From: Miltoncostaea sp963823515
GTDB lineage: Bacteria; Actinomycetota; Thermoleophilia; Miltoncostaeales; Miltoncostaeaceae
Assembly (NCBI GenBank): GCA_963823515.1
Contig: CAWGMB010000004.1
Coordinates: 124,001-188,000, forward strand
DNA length: 64,000 nt
Direction: 5' to 3'
Shown here piece by piece: positions 20,297 to 30,068 of the stretch. A model generated the notes under the pieces. It did not search any database and was not told the DNA's origin. It was given only the letters and a program-made list of their open reading frames with translations. Numbering within the stretch: the first letter of the stretch is position 1; the number at the start of each line of letters is the position of its first letter. Made by a program: the position numbers and the translations under genes.

Positions 20297-22215
20297 GGAG
20301 CGCTCCGCTCAATTGGAGCCCCCGGACGGTCGCCCACCGTGGTGCGCAGATCGTCGTGGACATGGGGCTCGTCGCGGCCGCCTACTGGCTGGCCTTCTAT
20401 TTCCGGTTCGACGGGAACGTCCCCGGCCGGTACGAGAGGCTGTTCGCCGGGACGGTCCTGATCGTCGTCGCGATCACGCTCGTCACCTTCGTGGCGATGC
20501 GCTTCTACACCAAGTGGTGGCGCTTCACGAGTCTGCGCGACCTGCAGGCGATCGTCCTGGCCTCGGTCGTCTCGAGCCTCCTGATCAGCGCGATGCTGTC
20601 GTTCTGGCGGCCCGACCACCTCGTGGCCGTCCCGCGCGGCGTGCTGGTCTTCGACCTCGCCCTGACGCTGCTGTTCGTCGGCGGCGCGCGCTTCGCGGTG
20701 CGGAGCGTCATCGAGCGCCCGCCGCGCTCTGAGCTGGTGTCGAGCGGCCGGGAGGTGCTGATCTGCGGCGCGGGCGACGCCGGCAACACGCTGCTGCGGG
20801 AGATGAAGCGCAACCGCGAGCTGGGCTACACCCCCGTCGGCCTGATCGACGACGACCCGCGCAAGCGCCGCCTGCGGGTGCAGGGCGTGAGGGTGCGCGG
20901 CGCGCGCGCCGACCTGCCCCGGCTGCTGCGCGAGGTGCACGTGGACGAGGTCATCATCGCGATGCCCTCCGCGCCCGGCCTCGTGCGCCAGGAGATCGTG
21001 GAGGCCTGCCGCAAGGCCGGCATCCCCTGCACCACCCTGCCGGGGCTGCCCGAGCTGATCACCGGCGACGTCACGGTCGGCCAGCTGCGCGAGGTGCGCG
21101 TGGAGGACGTCCTCGGCCGCGCCCCCGTGGAGAGCGACTTCGCGCGGGTGGCCCGCTACCTCAACGGCCGTGTGGTGATGGTCACCGGCGCAGGCGGCTC
21201 GATCGGCCGCGAGCTCTGCCGCCAGGTCGCCGCCGTCGGGGCCCGCCGCCTGGTGATGGTGGACCACGCCGAGAACAACCTCTTCGAGATCGACATGGAG
21301 CTGCGCGAGCGCGGCCACGCCGGCCTGCTCGTCCCCGTGATCGCCGACTGCAAGGACGTCGGCTCGATGGAGCGGGTCTTCGAGGCCGAGCGGCCGGAGA
21401 TCGTCTTCCACGCCGCCGCGTACAAGCACGTGCCGATGATGGAGCTGAACCCGCTGCAGGCCGTGGGCAACAACGCCATCGGCACGCAGGTGCTCGCCGA
21501 CCTCGCCGAGCGCCATGGCGTGGAGCGCTTCTGCCTGATCTCCACCGACAAGGCCGTCGAGCCAAAGACCGTCATGGGCGGCTCGAAGGCCCTCGCCGAG
21601 CGTGTCATCGAGGCCCAGGGCACAACGTCGAACACGCGCTTCGCGGCCGTGCGCTTCGGCAACGTGCTCGGCAGCTCGGGCTCGGTGCTGCCGATCTTCC
21701 AGCGCCAGATCGAGCGCGGCGGCCCGGTGACCGTGACCCACGCCGAGATGTCGCGCTTCTTCATGACGATCCCCGAGGCGGTGCAGCTCGTGATCGAGGC
21801 GACCGGCATCGCCGAGGGCGGTGACATCTTCGTACTCAACATGGGGGAGCCGGTCAGGATCATCGACCTCGCCCGGCGCATGATCGAGCTCTCGGGGCAC
21901 GAGCCCGGCGTCGACATCGCCATCGAGGTGGTCGGCATCCGTCCCGGCGAGAAGCTCCACGAAGAGCTCTTCAACGTCGACGAGGAGGTCCGGCCGACCC
22001 GTTACGGCAAGATCATGCGCGCCACGCGGCCCGCGATCGACCCGGAGCGCCTGCGCCGCAGCATGGACGAGCTCGGCCGCCTGATCGCCGACGGCCGGCC
22101 CGAGCCGGTCGCGTCCGCCCTGTGGGACGTCCTGCGGGGCGCCGGCAGGGTCGCGGGCGACGACGGCGAAGGCCATCGGGCACGTCCCTCAACCACCAGC
22201 GGGGAGCGTCAATGA
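20293..22215 (+). CDS. FlaA1/CapD-type membrane nucleotide-sugar epimerase/dehydratase
   Basis: 640-residue WbpM/CapD-like enzyme. Four N-terminal transmembrane helices (about residues 15-140), a Rossmann CoA-binding-like domain (EVLICGAGDAGNTLLREM), then an SDR domain with NAD-binding VMVTGAGGSIGRELCRQV, YKHVPMMELNP, and STDKAVEPKTVMGGSK, where the usual Tyr-x3-Lys is replaced in this subgroup. It converts UDP-GlcNAc-type sugars to 4-keto-6-deoxy products for capsule, O-antigen or pilin/flagellin glycosylation. The GTG overlaps the DUF354 stop (GTGA). With the DegT aminotransferase it forms a plausible deoxy-amino-sugar pathway. Confidence 0.92.
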   Translation: MRSAPLNWSPRTVAHRGAQIVVDMGLVAAAYWLAFYFRFDGNVPGRYERLFAGTVLIVVAITLVTFVAMRFYTKWWRFTSLRDLQAIVLASVVSSLLISAMLSFWRPDHLVAVPRGVLVFDLALTLLFVGGARFAVRSVIERPPRSELVSSGREVLICGAGDAGNTLLREMKRNRELGYTPVGLIDDDPRKRRLRVQGVRVRGARADLPRLLREVHVDEVIIAMPSAPGLVRQEIVEACRKAGIPCTTLPGLPELITGDVTVGQLREVRVEDVLGRAPVESDFARVARYLNGRVVMVTGAGGSIGRELCRQVAAVGARRLVMVDHAENNLFEIDMELRERGHAGLLVPVIADCKDVGSMERVFEAERPEIVFHAAAYKHVPMMELNPLQAVGNNAIGTQVLADLAERHGVERFCLISTDKAVEPKTVMGGSKALAERVIEAQGTTSNTRFAAVRFGNVLGSSGSVLPIFQRQIERGGPVTVTHAEMSRFFMTIPEAVQLVIEATGIAEGGDIFVLNMGEPVRIIDLARRMIELSGHEPGVDIAIEVVGIRPGEKLHEELFNVDEEVRPTRYGKIMRATRPAIDPERLRRSMDELGRLIADGRPEPVASALWDVLRGAGRVAGDDGEGHRARPSTTSGERQ

Positions 22216-22412
22216 GCGTCATCACCCACACCGAGGCCCAGCGAGAGCTCCCGGTCGGAGCACTGCCCGTCGCCGAGTGGGGCCTGCTCTCGCGCGTCGA
22301 GCGCCCCTGCCCGGATCACGGCGGCGAGTGCGGTTGCGTCGCGCGCGACGCGGACGCCGGGTGCCTCGTGTTCTGGTGCGAGGCCGGGGAGCACCACTTC
22401 AGCAACCGCTAG
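22212..22412 (+). CDS. Small cysteine/histidine-rich protein
   Basis: 66-residue protein, ATG overlapping the stop of the epimerase gene. The C-terminal half holds four Cys and several His in RPCPDHGGECGCVAR, GCLVFWC and EAGEHHFSNR, an arrangement suggestive of a zinc-binding treble-clef or ribbon. The N-terminal half (LPVGALPVAEWGLLSRVE) looks amphipathic. No family is recognised. Its coupling to a sugar-nucleotide enzyme may be incidental. Confidence 0.6.
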   Translation: MSVITHTEAQRELPVGALPVAEWGLLSRVERPCPDHGGECGCVARDADAGCLVFWCEAGEHHFSNR

Positions 22413-22467
22413 GGTCACCCGCCGAGCCCGGTGGGCCGGCGGCCCCGGTCGCCGCAGGGAGCACCGC

Positions 22468-23232
22468 GTGAGCCTCGGACCGTCAGATGTGGTCGCCGGC
22501 CGGTACGAGCTGATCCGCCCACTCGGCGGCGGCGACCACGGACGGGTCTTCCTCGCCGAGGATCGGCACCTTTCCCGCCAGGTGGTGCTGCGGGTGGTCG
22601 AGACGGGCCATCCCGAGCAGGCCGCCGCGCTGCGCGACGAGGGCCGCATGATGTCGGCCGTCCAGTTCGACTGCCTGCAGGCCATCCCGGTGCTCGTCGA
22701 CGGCGAGATCCCTGGAGGGGGCGCCTACCTCGCGAGCGAGTTCGTGGATGGCATCCCCCTCGAGGAGGTCGTGCGCTCGCGGGCGCCTCTGCCGCTGGCG
22801 CGGGCGCGGGCGCTCTCCCTCGGCCTACTCGAGGCGGGGCTCGCCGTCCGGCGGAGCGCGCGGGACCGGGGCGACGTGGTCGTGGCCTCGGCCCTCGTGA
22901 CGAGCGACGGTCACATCCGCGTGACGCGCTTCGCCCGTGCCGGCGGCGCCGGCCGCGAGGGCGCCGACCCCGCGGTGGCCGCGGTGGCGCAGACCCTCGC
23001 CGACCTCCTGCGCGGAGGGCCGGTGCCGCCCGTCCTCGACGACGTCATCGCGGACGCGCGCGAGGGGCGGATCCGCTCCGCCGAAGCGCTGCGCGGGCTC
23101 CTTCTCGGAGTGCCGGCCGCCATCGAGAGCGATGCCGAGGCCACGCCGCCCCTCGAGCGCTGGCCCTGGATCGTCGTGGCTGCGATGGCCGTCCTGCTGG
23201 TCGCCGTCTTCGTCCTGATCTGGGCCCTCTGA
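22468..23232 (+). CDS. Membrane-anchored pseudokinase, PknB-like fold
   Basis: 254-residue Ser/Thr-kinase-like protein that has lost catalytic residues. The start YELIRPLGGGDHGRVFLAED is a recognisable glycine loop, but the VAIK position reads VVLRVVE (Arg for Lys), the HRD loop is replaced by DRGDVVVASALVTSDGHI, and DFG by VTRFAR. The C-lobe is short and ends with a Pro-rich linker and one transmembrane helix (WIVVAAMAVLLVAVFVLIWAL). Orientation puts the kinase domain in the cytoplasm, as in PknB, with the extracellular sensor missing. A scaffold or ligand-sensing role is likely. GTG start is preceded by CAGGGAGC. Confidence 0.75.
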   Translation: MSLGPSDVVAGRYELIRPLGGGDHGRVFLAEDRHLSRQVVLRVVETGHPEQAAALRDEGRMMSAVQFDCLQAIPVLVDGEIPGGGAYLASEFVDGIPLEEVVRSRAPLPLARARALSLGLLEAGLAVRRSARDRGDVVVASALVTSDGHIRVTRFARAGGAGREGADPAVAAVAQTLADLLRGGPVPPVLDDVIADAREGRIRSAEALRGLLLGVPAAIESDAEATPPLERWPWIVVAAMAVLLVAVFVLIWAL

Positions 23233-23248
23233 GCCGGGGCGCGCCCGC

Positions 23249-23656
23249 TCAGGCGTGCGTGAAGGGCAGCTCGGCGTGGTGGCTGACGTCGGGCTCGATC
23301 GCGTAGACCACGGTGTTCGGGCTGCGCCACGGGAAGGCGGACCCGGTGTACTTCACCGAGAGCGCGTCGGCGATCGCGAGGGCGCGCTCGCCATCGATGC
23401 GCGACACCACTCGGCCGCGCAGGTCGCACTGGTTGTACGGGTTGGCGATGTCCACGACCGAGATCGCCACGCGCCCGTCGCGCTCGATGTTGCGCGCCTT
23501 GCGGCTGCCGGTCTGGGTGAACATCAGGAGACGGTCGCTCTCGTCAACGTCGATCCACACCGGGACCGAGTGGGGCGATCCGTCGGGGAGCACCGTCGCG
23601 AGATGGGCGAAGGCCCGGCCCGCCAGCAGGGCGCGGACCGCGTCGGGCAGGCTCAT
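23249..23656 (-). CDS. Pyridoxamine 5'-phosphate oxidase-fold, F420/FMN-binding protein
   Basis: 135-residue split-barrel flavin/deazaflavin protein. Diagnostic sequence: FAHLATVLPDGSPHSVPVWID (strand 1-2), TGSRKARNIERDGRVAISVVDI (cofactor phosphate binding), and a C-terminal EPDVSHHAELPF. The short PPOX family in actinobacteria often binds F420, and an F420-type oxidoreductase occurs later in this window. It is coupled to the HxlR gene (start overlaps its stop by 4 bases), so it is probably regulated by it. Substrate unknown. Confidence 0.86.
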   Translation of the reverse strand: MSLPDAVRALLAGRAFAHLATVLPDGSPHSVPVWIDVDESDRLLMFTQTGSRKARNIERDGRVAISVVDIANPYNQCDLRGRVVSRIDGERALAIADALSVKYTGSAFPWRSPNTVVYAIEPDVSHHAELPFTHA

Positions 23657-24036
23657 GAGGGCCTCCGTGCGGCGGGTTGCGGGGCGGCGGCCGGAGGCGG
23701 CGCCGGCGTCTGTGGTGGGGCGTCGTCCCAGGCGGCCACCCACGCCTCGATCTCGCGGACCACGCGCGAGAGCGCCTGGCCCTTCTCGGTGAGGCGGTAC
23801 TCCACGGCTCCTCCGCCCAGCTCGCGGCGCTCCATCAGCCCTGCGCCCTCCAGCTCGCGCAGCCGCTCGGCGAGCAGCCGCGCCGACAGCCCGTCCACCG
23901 ATCCGCGGATCTCGGTGAAGCGGGCCGGGCCCTCCATGGCCGCACGGATCACCGCCGCGCTCCAGCGGCGGCCGAGGAGCTCGGCCGCGCGCTGGTAGCG
24001 GTGGCATACCGGGGGAAGGTGGCGACAACCGTCCAT
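23653..24036 (-). CDS. HxlR-family winged-helix transcriptional regulator
   Basis: 127-residue regulator. The HxlR domain starts with MDGCRHLPPVCHRYQRAAELLGRRW, carrying conserved Cys residues, then the recognition helix region ARFTEIRGSVDGLSARLLAERLRELE and wing MERRELGGGAVEYRLTEKG. Many HxlR proteins sense aldehydes or redox through the N-terminal Cys, here C4 and C11. A Pro/Ala-rich tail ends the protein. Forms a two-gene operon with the PPOX protein downstream, which is the likely target. Confidence 0.88.
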   Translation of the reverse strand: MDGCRHLPPVCHRYQRAAELLGRRWSAAVIRAAMEGPARFTEIRGSVDGLSARLLAERLRELEGAGLMERRELGGGAVEYRLTEKGQALSRVVREIEAWVAAWDDAPPQTPAPPPAAAPQPAARRPS

Positions 24037-24048
24037 CGCTCCTCAACC

Positions 24049-26385
<2,337 letters not shown>

Positions 26386-26405
26386 CGACGCTCCTGACTC
26401 GTCTG

Positions 26406-26448
26406 GTTACCTCGCGTAACCTCAGAGACGGAAGTTACCTCAAGTAAC
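26406..26448. promoter_or_regulatory. Two GTTAC-N5-GTAAC palindromes upstream of lon
   Basis: GTTAC-CTCGC-GTAAC at 26406-26420 and GTTAC-CTCAA-GTAAC at 26434-26448, centres 28 bp apart. The second overlaps a further palindrome CCTCAAG-TAA-CTTGAGG (26438-26454). They lie 21-69 bp before the lon ATG on the template of its leader. They look like operators for a dimeric repressor or activator. They resemble neither canonical HAIR (half-sites face the wrong way) nor ClgR boxes well. Confidence 0.5.
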
Positions 26449-26515
26449 TTGAGGGGGCAAGCGACCCGACCACGCCCGATCAGCCGGCTTCCCAACACTC
26501 CCGCGCGACCCCCGC

Positions 26516-26550
26516 GTCCGATTGGACCCCGAGCCTTGGTCCAATTGGAC
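26516..26550. repeat. Palindrome-pair module, copy 1
   Basis: Two 12-bp palindromes (GTCCGATTGGAC and GTCCAATTGGAC) separated by 11 bases, 23 bp centre to centre. The same module recurs at 26648-26682. The inner 11 bases are cccgagccttg. Confidence 0.6.
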
Positions 26551-26647
26551 GCGGCCCGAGATCGTCTCCACCAGGCCATTCCCGGGGAGCACCCCGCCCA
26601 TGTTCACAATTCGCCGACCCGACCGGCCGGCCGCCGCGAGGGCACGC

Positions 26648-26682
26648 GTCCAAATGGACCCCGGGCACTCGTCCAATTGGAC
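26648..26682. repeat. Palindrome-pair module, copy 2
   Basis: GTCCAAATGGAC and GTCCAATTGGAC with an 11-base spacer, matching copy 1 in layout (same 23-bp spacing, shared CCCG at the start of the spacer). Copies are 132 bp apart. Confidence 0.6.
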
Positions 26683-26861
26683 CACCACGCAACGGCGCCC
26701 CCGCGAGGGACTCCAAGGACCGCCTCACACGTCTTCCGCAACCACCGGATCCATCCCGCGTGGCCTGCCCACGCGGCGAAGCATCTCGGTGTTTCGACGG
26801 CCGTCCCCGCCGAAGGCGGTGCCGTCAGATGCGACATCGCCCGACCGAGGGTGATTTTGCC

Positions 26862-26894
26862 GCCCTGGGGGCCCCGCAAGAGGGCCCCCAGGGC
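26862..26894. repeat. Perfect 13-bp inverted repeat
   Basis: GCCCTGGGGGCCC and GGGCCCCCAGGGC with a 7-base loop (cgcaaga). Very stable as RNA or cruciform. No T tract follows on either strand, so it is not an intrinsic terminator by the usual rule. Confidence 0.55.
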
Positions 26895-26929
26895 GCAGGC
26901 GCACGACCGACGCCCGATCGCGTCCCCGG

Positions 26930-26945
26930 CACGGCGATCGTCCCC
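26930..26945 (+). repeat. Direct repeat CACGGCGATCGTCCCC, copy 1
   Basis: 16-bp exact repeat with the copy at 27003, 73 bp later. Each copy is followed by a GAGA..CAC-like segment and then GGCCCCGAC. Confidence 0.5.
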
Positions 26946-27002
26946 TGGAAAGGGAGCGAGATCACGCCGGCCCCGACGCACCGAGACCACCCTCCTGCCC
27001 GC

Positions 27003-27018
27003 CACGGCGATCGTCCCC
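27003..27018 (+). repeat. Direct repeat CACGGCGATCGTCCCC, copy 2
   Basis: Second exact copy of the 16-bp repeat at 26930. It ends 58 bp before the stop codon of the minus-strand LOG-family gene. Confidence 0.5.
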
Positions 27019-27075
27019 GCAGAGAGACCGGTCTCACCCCTCAGGGGCGGCCCCGACCCCCCACCTCCGGCGAGG

Positions 27076-27657
27076 TCACGTCGTCTCCAGCTCCAGCCAC
27101 TTTCCCTCGCCCGTGGGGGGCTCGTACGTGGCGAAGGCGTCGAGGAGCGCCGGCGCGTCGGTCCCGACGAGCAGCGTGCGCCGGTGATCCTCCTTCAGGA
27201 AGCCCTGCTCGACGACGCCGTCGAGGAACGCCACCAGGCCGTCGTAGAAGCCGGCCACGTTCAGCAGGCCGCAGGGCTTTCGGTGCTGGCCGAGCTGGCT
27301 CCAGGTCCAGATCTCGAAGAGCTCCTCGAACGTCCCGATGCCGCCGGGCAGGGCGATGAACCCGTCCGAGAGCTCGGCCATCAGCGTCTTGCGCTCGTGC
27401 ATCGAGCCGACGACGCGCAGGTCGTTCACCTGCACGTTGGCGATCTCCTTCGCCTCGAGGAAGCCCGGGATGATCCCCGTGACGTGGCCGCCCGCCGCCA
27501 TGCAGCCCTCGGCGAGGGCGCCCATCAGGCCGGTGCGGCCGCCGCCGTAGACCAGGCCGATCCCGCGATCCGCCAGCGTCCCGCCGAGGGCCGTGGAGGC
27601 CTCACGGTACGTCGGATCGTCGCCCGCATTGGATCCCGCGTAGACACAGATACGCAC
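27076..27657 (-). CDS. LOG family protein (TIGR00730, cytokinin riboside 5'-monophosphate phosphoribohydrolase-like)
   Basis: 193-residue Rossmann-fold nucleosidase. It has the start RICVYAGSNAGDDPTYREA, GGGRTGLMGALAEG, SMHERKTLM and the defining PGGxGTxxE motif in ALPGGIGTFEELFE. The LOG family cleaves ribose 5'-phosphate from cytokinin ribotides and other purine nucleotides; in bacteria most members act in nucleotide salvage or detoxification. All key residues are intact. It stands alone, convergent to nothing, with the repeat-rich spacer downstream. Confidence 0.9.
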   Translation of the reverse strand: MRICVYAGSNAGDDPTYREASTALGGTLADRGIGLVYGGGRTGLMGALAEGCMAAGGHVTGIIPGFLEAKEIANVQVNDLRVVGSMHERKTLMAELSDGFIALPGGIGTFEELFEIWTWSQLGQHRKPCGLLNVAGFYDGLVAFLDGVVEQGFLKEDHRRTLLVGTDAPALLDAFATYEPPTGEGKWLELETT

Positions 27658-27874
27658 GGACGTCTCCCCTCGGATCGTGCCCCGGACCGGATGGCAGGTT
27701 AGAGGCTGCGCGTCCGTCCCGGCCGGTGCGCGGCCGCCGGCCGCACGCCTCCGCCGGAGAGCCTGAACTCACGAAGGACGGAAATCGGTGGACGGGCCGC
27801 CGCCGCGCCGCGCCTCGCCGGCCGGCCACCGTCGCCGCGCCGTGAGCGCGCGGCGGGCGCACTAGGATGCGCCC

Positions 27875-28795
27875 GTGGACCTCCGTCAGCTGCTCACGCT
27901 CCGCACCGTGGTCGACAAGGGGTCCTTCTCCCAGGCGGCGGAGGAGCTCGAGGTCTCGCAGCCCGCGGTCTCGTTCCAGATCCGCGCCCTGGAGGAGCGG
28001 CTCGGGCACCGGCTGCTCGACCGCAACGGCCGGCGCGTCACCGTGACCGAGGCGGGCGAGGTGGTCTACCGCTACGCCCGCCGCATGATCGGGCTCGAGG
28101 CGGAGCTCGAGCGCGAGATGGGGGAGATCGGCACCCGGATCGCCGGCCCGCTCGTGCTGGGGTCGTCCACCGGGCCCGGGGAGCTGCTGCTGCCGCGCCT
28201 GCTCGGCTCGTTCCATCGCGCGAACCCCGACGTGCGCGTGAGCCTGATGGTGAGCGACACGCAGACGATCTGCGAGAGGGTGCTCGACGACGAGCTGGAG
28301 CTCGGCGTGGTGGGCGCGGCGCGCCCGCAGCGCGGCCTCGTCTTCGAGCCCTTCGTACGCGACGAGCTGGTGGCGATCGTCTCCCCCGACCACTCCCTCG
28401 CCGGGCGCGCGTCGGTGACACTGGAGGAGCTGGTCGCCGAGCCGATGCTGCTCCAGCAGGAGGGCTCCGGCGTGCGGTCGGTGGTGGAGGCCGCGATGCG
28501 CGAGGGGGGCCTGCGCGACCGGGACCTGCACGTGGCCATGGAGCTCGGGCTGCAGCAGTCGGTGAAGGCGGCGGTGCTCGACGGCTTCGGCATCACCGTG
28601 ATCTCGAGCCTGGCCGTCGAGCGCGAGGTGGCCGAGGGCAGCCTGGTCGCCCTGCGCCTCGAGGGGCCGGGGCTGGAGCGCCATTTCTTCGCCGTCCGCC
28701 ACAGCGGGCGTACGCCCAAGAGGGTGACCTCGGCGTTCCTCGAGTTCGCACGCGCGGAGCTCGGGGACATGGGCGCCGGGCCGGCGTCGTCATAA
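27875..28795 (+). CDS. LysR-family transcriptional regulator (CysB/CbbR-like)
   Basis: 306-residue LTTR. N-terminal winged helix-turn-helix from DLRQLLTLRTVVDKGSFSQAAEELEVSQPAVSFQ to about residue 60, then a co-inducer domain with LGSSTGPGELLLPRLLGSF. It is the first gene before, and in the same direction as, the flavoprotein-ComA-Sat operon, 46 bp away. The family regulates sulfur assimilation (CysB, Cbl, CysL) among other things, so control of that operon is plausible. Start GTG at 27875; only LTTR domains, no fusion. Confidence 0.88.
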   Translation: MDLRQLLTLRTVVDKGSFSQAAEELEVSQPAVSFQIRALEERLGHRLLDRNGRRVTVTEAGEVVYRYARRMIGLEAELEREMGEIGTRIAGPLVLGSSTGPGELLLPRLLGSFHRANPDVRVSLMVSDTQTICERVLDDELELGVVGAARPQRGLVFEPFVRDELVAIVSPDHSLAGRASVTLEELVAEPMLLQQEGSGVRSVVEAAMREGGLRDRDLHVAMELGLQQSVKAAVLDGFGITVISSLAVEREVAEGSLVALRLEGPGLERHFFAVRHSGRTPKRVTSAFLEFARAELGDMGAGPASS

Positions 28796-28841
28796 CGCTC
28801 CTTTATTGGAAGCATCGGAGCGGGTCGGCTAGCATCCGGGC

Positions 28842-30068
28842 GTGTCGAGCCCTTCGGATGCGCGCGCCGACGTGCTCGTCGTCGGATCCGGCGGGGCGGG
28901 CATGTCGGCCGCCGTCAGCGCCGCCGGCGCCGGGGCCGCGGTGGTGGTCACGACCAAGTCCGCGCTCGGGGCGGGCAACACCGGGCGCGCCCAAGGCGGC
29001 ATCCAGGCCGCGATGGGCGACGACGACTCGACCGAGTCCCACTTCGAGGACACCTTCGCGGCCGGGCACGGCTCGGCGCGCCCCGAGCTCGTGCGGCGGC
29101 TCACCGACGGGGGCCCCGAGGCGATCGCCTGGCTCTCCGAGCTGGGCGTGCAGTTCACGCACGACGAGGGCCGCCTGCGCCTGCTGCGCTGCGGCGGCGC
29201 GAGTCGCAAGCGCCTCCTGCAGGCGGGCGAGCGCACCGGCGCCGAGATGGTGAAGGCGCTGCGCGCGGCCGTCCGGGCGTCCGGCGCCCAGGTCTTTGAA
29301 TCGACCGCCCTGGTCGATCTCGAGCCCGAGGGCGACGGCTGGCGGGCGACGATCGCGCCCGGGGGCAACGGCGTGCGGCGCACCGTGAGCGCCCGCGCGG
29401 TGGTCCTGGCGGCCGGTGGCGGGCTCCGTGGCGAGGCCGAGGCCCTGGGCGTGGGCAGCACCAACCACCCCGACGCGACCCCGGAGGTGCTGCGCCTCGC
29501 GCTCGCGCTGGGCGCGCAGGGCCGGGAGGTCGACTCCTGGCAGCGCCACCCCACGGGCTCGATCTGGCCCGAGAGCCTCGCCGGGTACGCCCTGCCCGAG
29601 ACCACCCGCGCCTACGGCGCGACGTTGCACGACGCCGACGGAGAGCGCTTCGTCGACGAGCTCGCGCCCCGCGACGTCGTGGCGCAGGCGATCATCGACA
29701 CCATCGACGCCGGGCGAGGGGTCGAGGCCCCGGGCGGGATGCACGGGGTCTGGCTCGACACCACGGCGATCGACCGCGAGAACGGGGCCGGCTTCACGGC
29801 GCAGCGCCTGGCCTATGTACACAACCGCTACCTGAAGGCCGGCATGGACATCACAACGGAGCGCGTCCTGGTCTACCCCGTCCTCCACTACCGCAACGGA
29901 GGGTTGTTGATCGACGAGAACGCGGCCACGACGCTCCCGGGCGTCTTCGCCGCCGGGGAGATCTCCGGCGGGGTCCACGGGGCCAACCGGCTCATGGGCA
30001 ACTCGCTGCTCGACACGGTCGTCTACGGCCGGATCGCCGGCCGCCGGGCGGCGGAGGTGGCCCGGTGA
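28842..30068 (+). CDS. FAD-dependent oxidoreductase, SdhA/AprA/NadB-like, short form
   Basis: 408-residue flavoprotein related to the succinate dehydrogenase/fumarate reductase/APS reductase/L-aspartate oxidase superfamily. FAD site: VLVVGSGGAGMSAAVSAAGAG; GAGNTGRAQGGIQAA; substrate-face RHPTG with GERFVDELAPRDVVAQAI (conserved Arg); and the diagnostic end GANRLMGNSLLDTVVYGR. It lacks the helical C-terminal domain that AprA, SdhA and NadB carry, so the protein is shorter than any of these. No iron-sulfur partner (AprB/SdhB) is adjacent. Its stop overlaps the ComA-like start and it lies upstream of ATP sulfurylase, so a redox step on APS or sulfite is proposed; an aspartate- or succinate-type substrate is the alternative. 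Confidence 0.82.
   Translation: MSSPSDARADVLVVGSGGAGMSAAVSAAGAGAAVVVTTKSALGAGNTGRAQGGIQAAMGDDDSTESHFEDTFAAGHGSARPELVRRLTDGGPEAIAWLSELGVQFTHDEGRLRLLRCGGASRKRLLQAGERTGAEMVKALRAAVRASGAQVFESTALVDLEPEGDGWRATIAPGGNGVRRTVSARAVVLAAGGGLRGEAEALGVGSTNHPDATPEVLRLALALGAQGREVDSWQRHPTGSIWPESLAGYALPETTRAYGATLHDADGERFVDELAPRDVVAQAIIDTIDAGRGVEAPGGMHGVWLDTTAIDRENGAGFTAQRLAYVHNRYLKAGMDITTERVLVYPVLHYRNGGLLIDENAATTLPGVFAAGEISGGVHGANRLMGNSLLDTVVYGRIAGRRAAEVAR

Larger units (their letters stand above)
26386..27075. other. Gene-free repeat-rich intergenic region between lon and a LOG-family gene
   Basis: 690 bp with no convincing gene between two minus-strand genes. It holds paired palindromes just upstream of lon, two paired 12-bp palindrome modules at 26516-26550 and 26648-26682, a perfect 13-bp hairpin at 26862-26894, and a direct repeat at 26930 and 27003. 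The frames open here (for example a 110-residue frame from 26522) read only through the palindromes. It is locally less GC-rich than flanking genes. Confidence 0.6.

Noticed and set aside
26406..26454. HspR (HAIR) site at lon
   Set aside because: The CTCAAG/CTTGAG half-sites are in the reverse order and 3 bases apart, not CTTGAGT-N7-ACTCAAG.
26522..26854. 110-residue open frame in the lon/LOG spacer
   Set aside because: It runs through the palindromes, which generate repeated SNWT-like peptides; no ribosome site and no coding pattern.
26862..26894. Intrinsic terminator
   Set aside because: Strong stem but no T tract on either strand.
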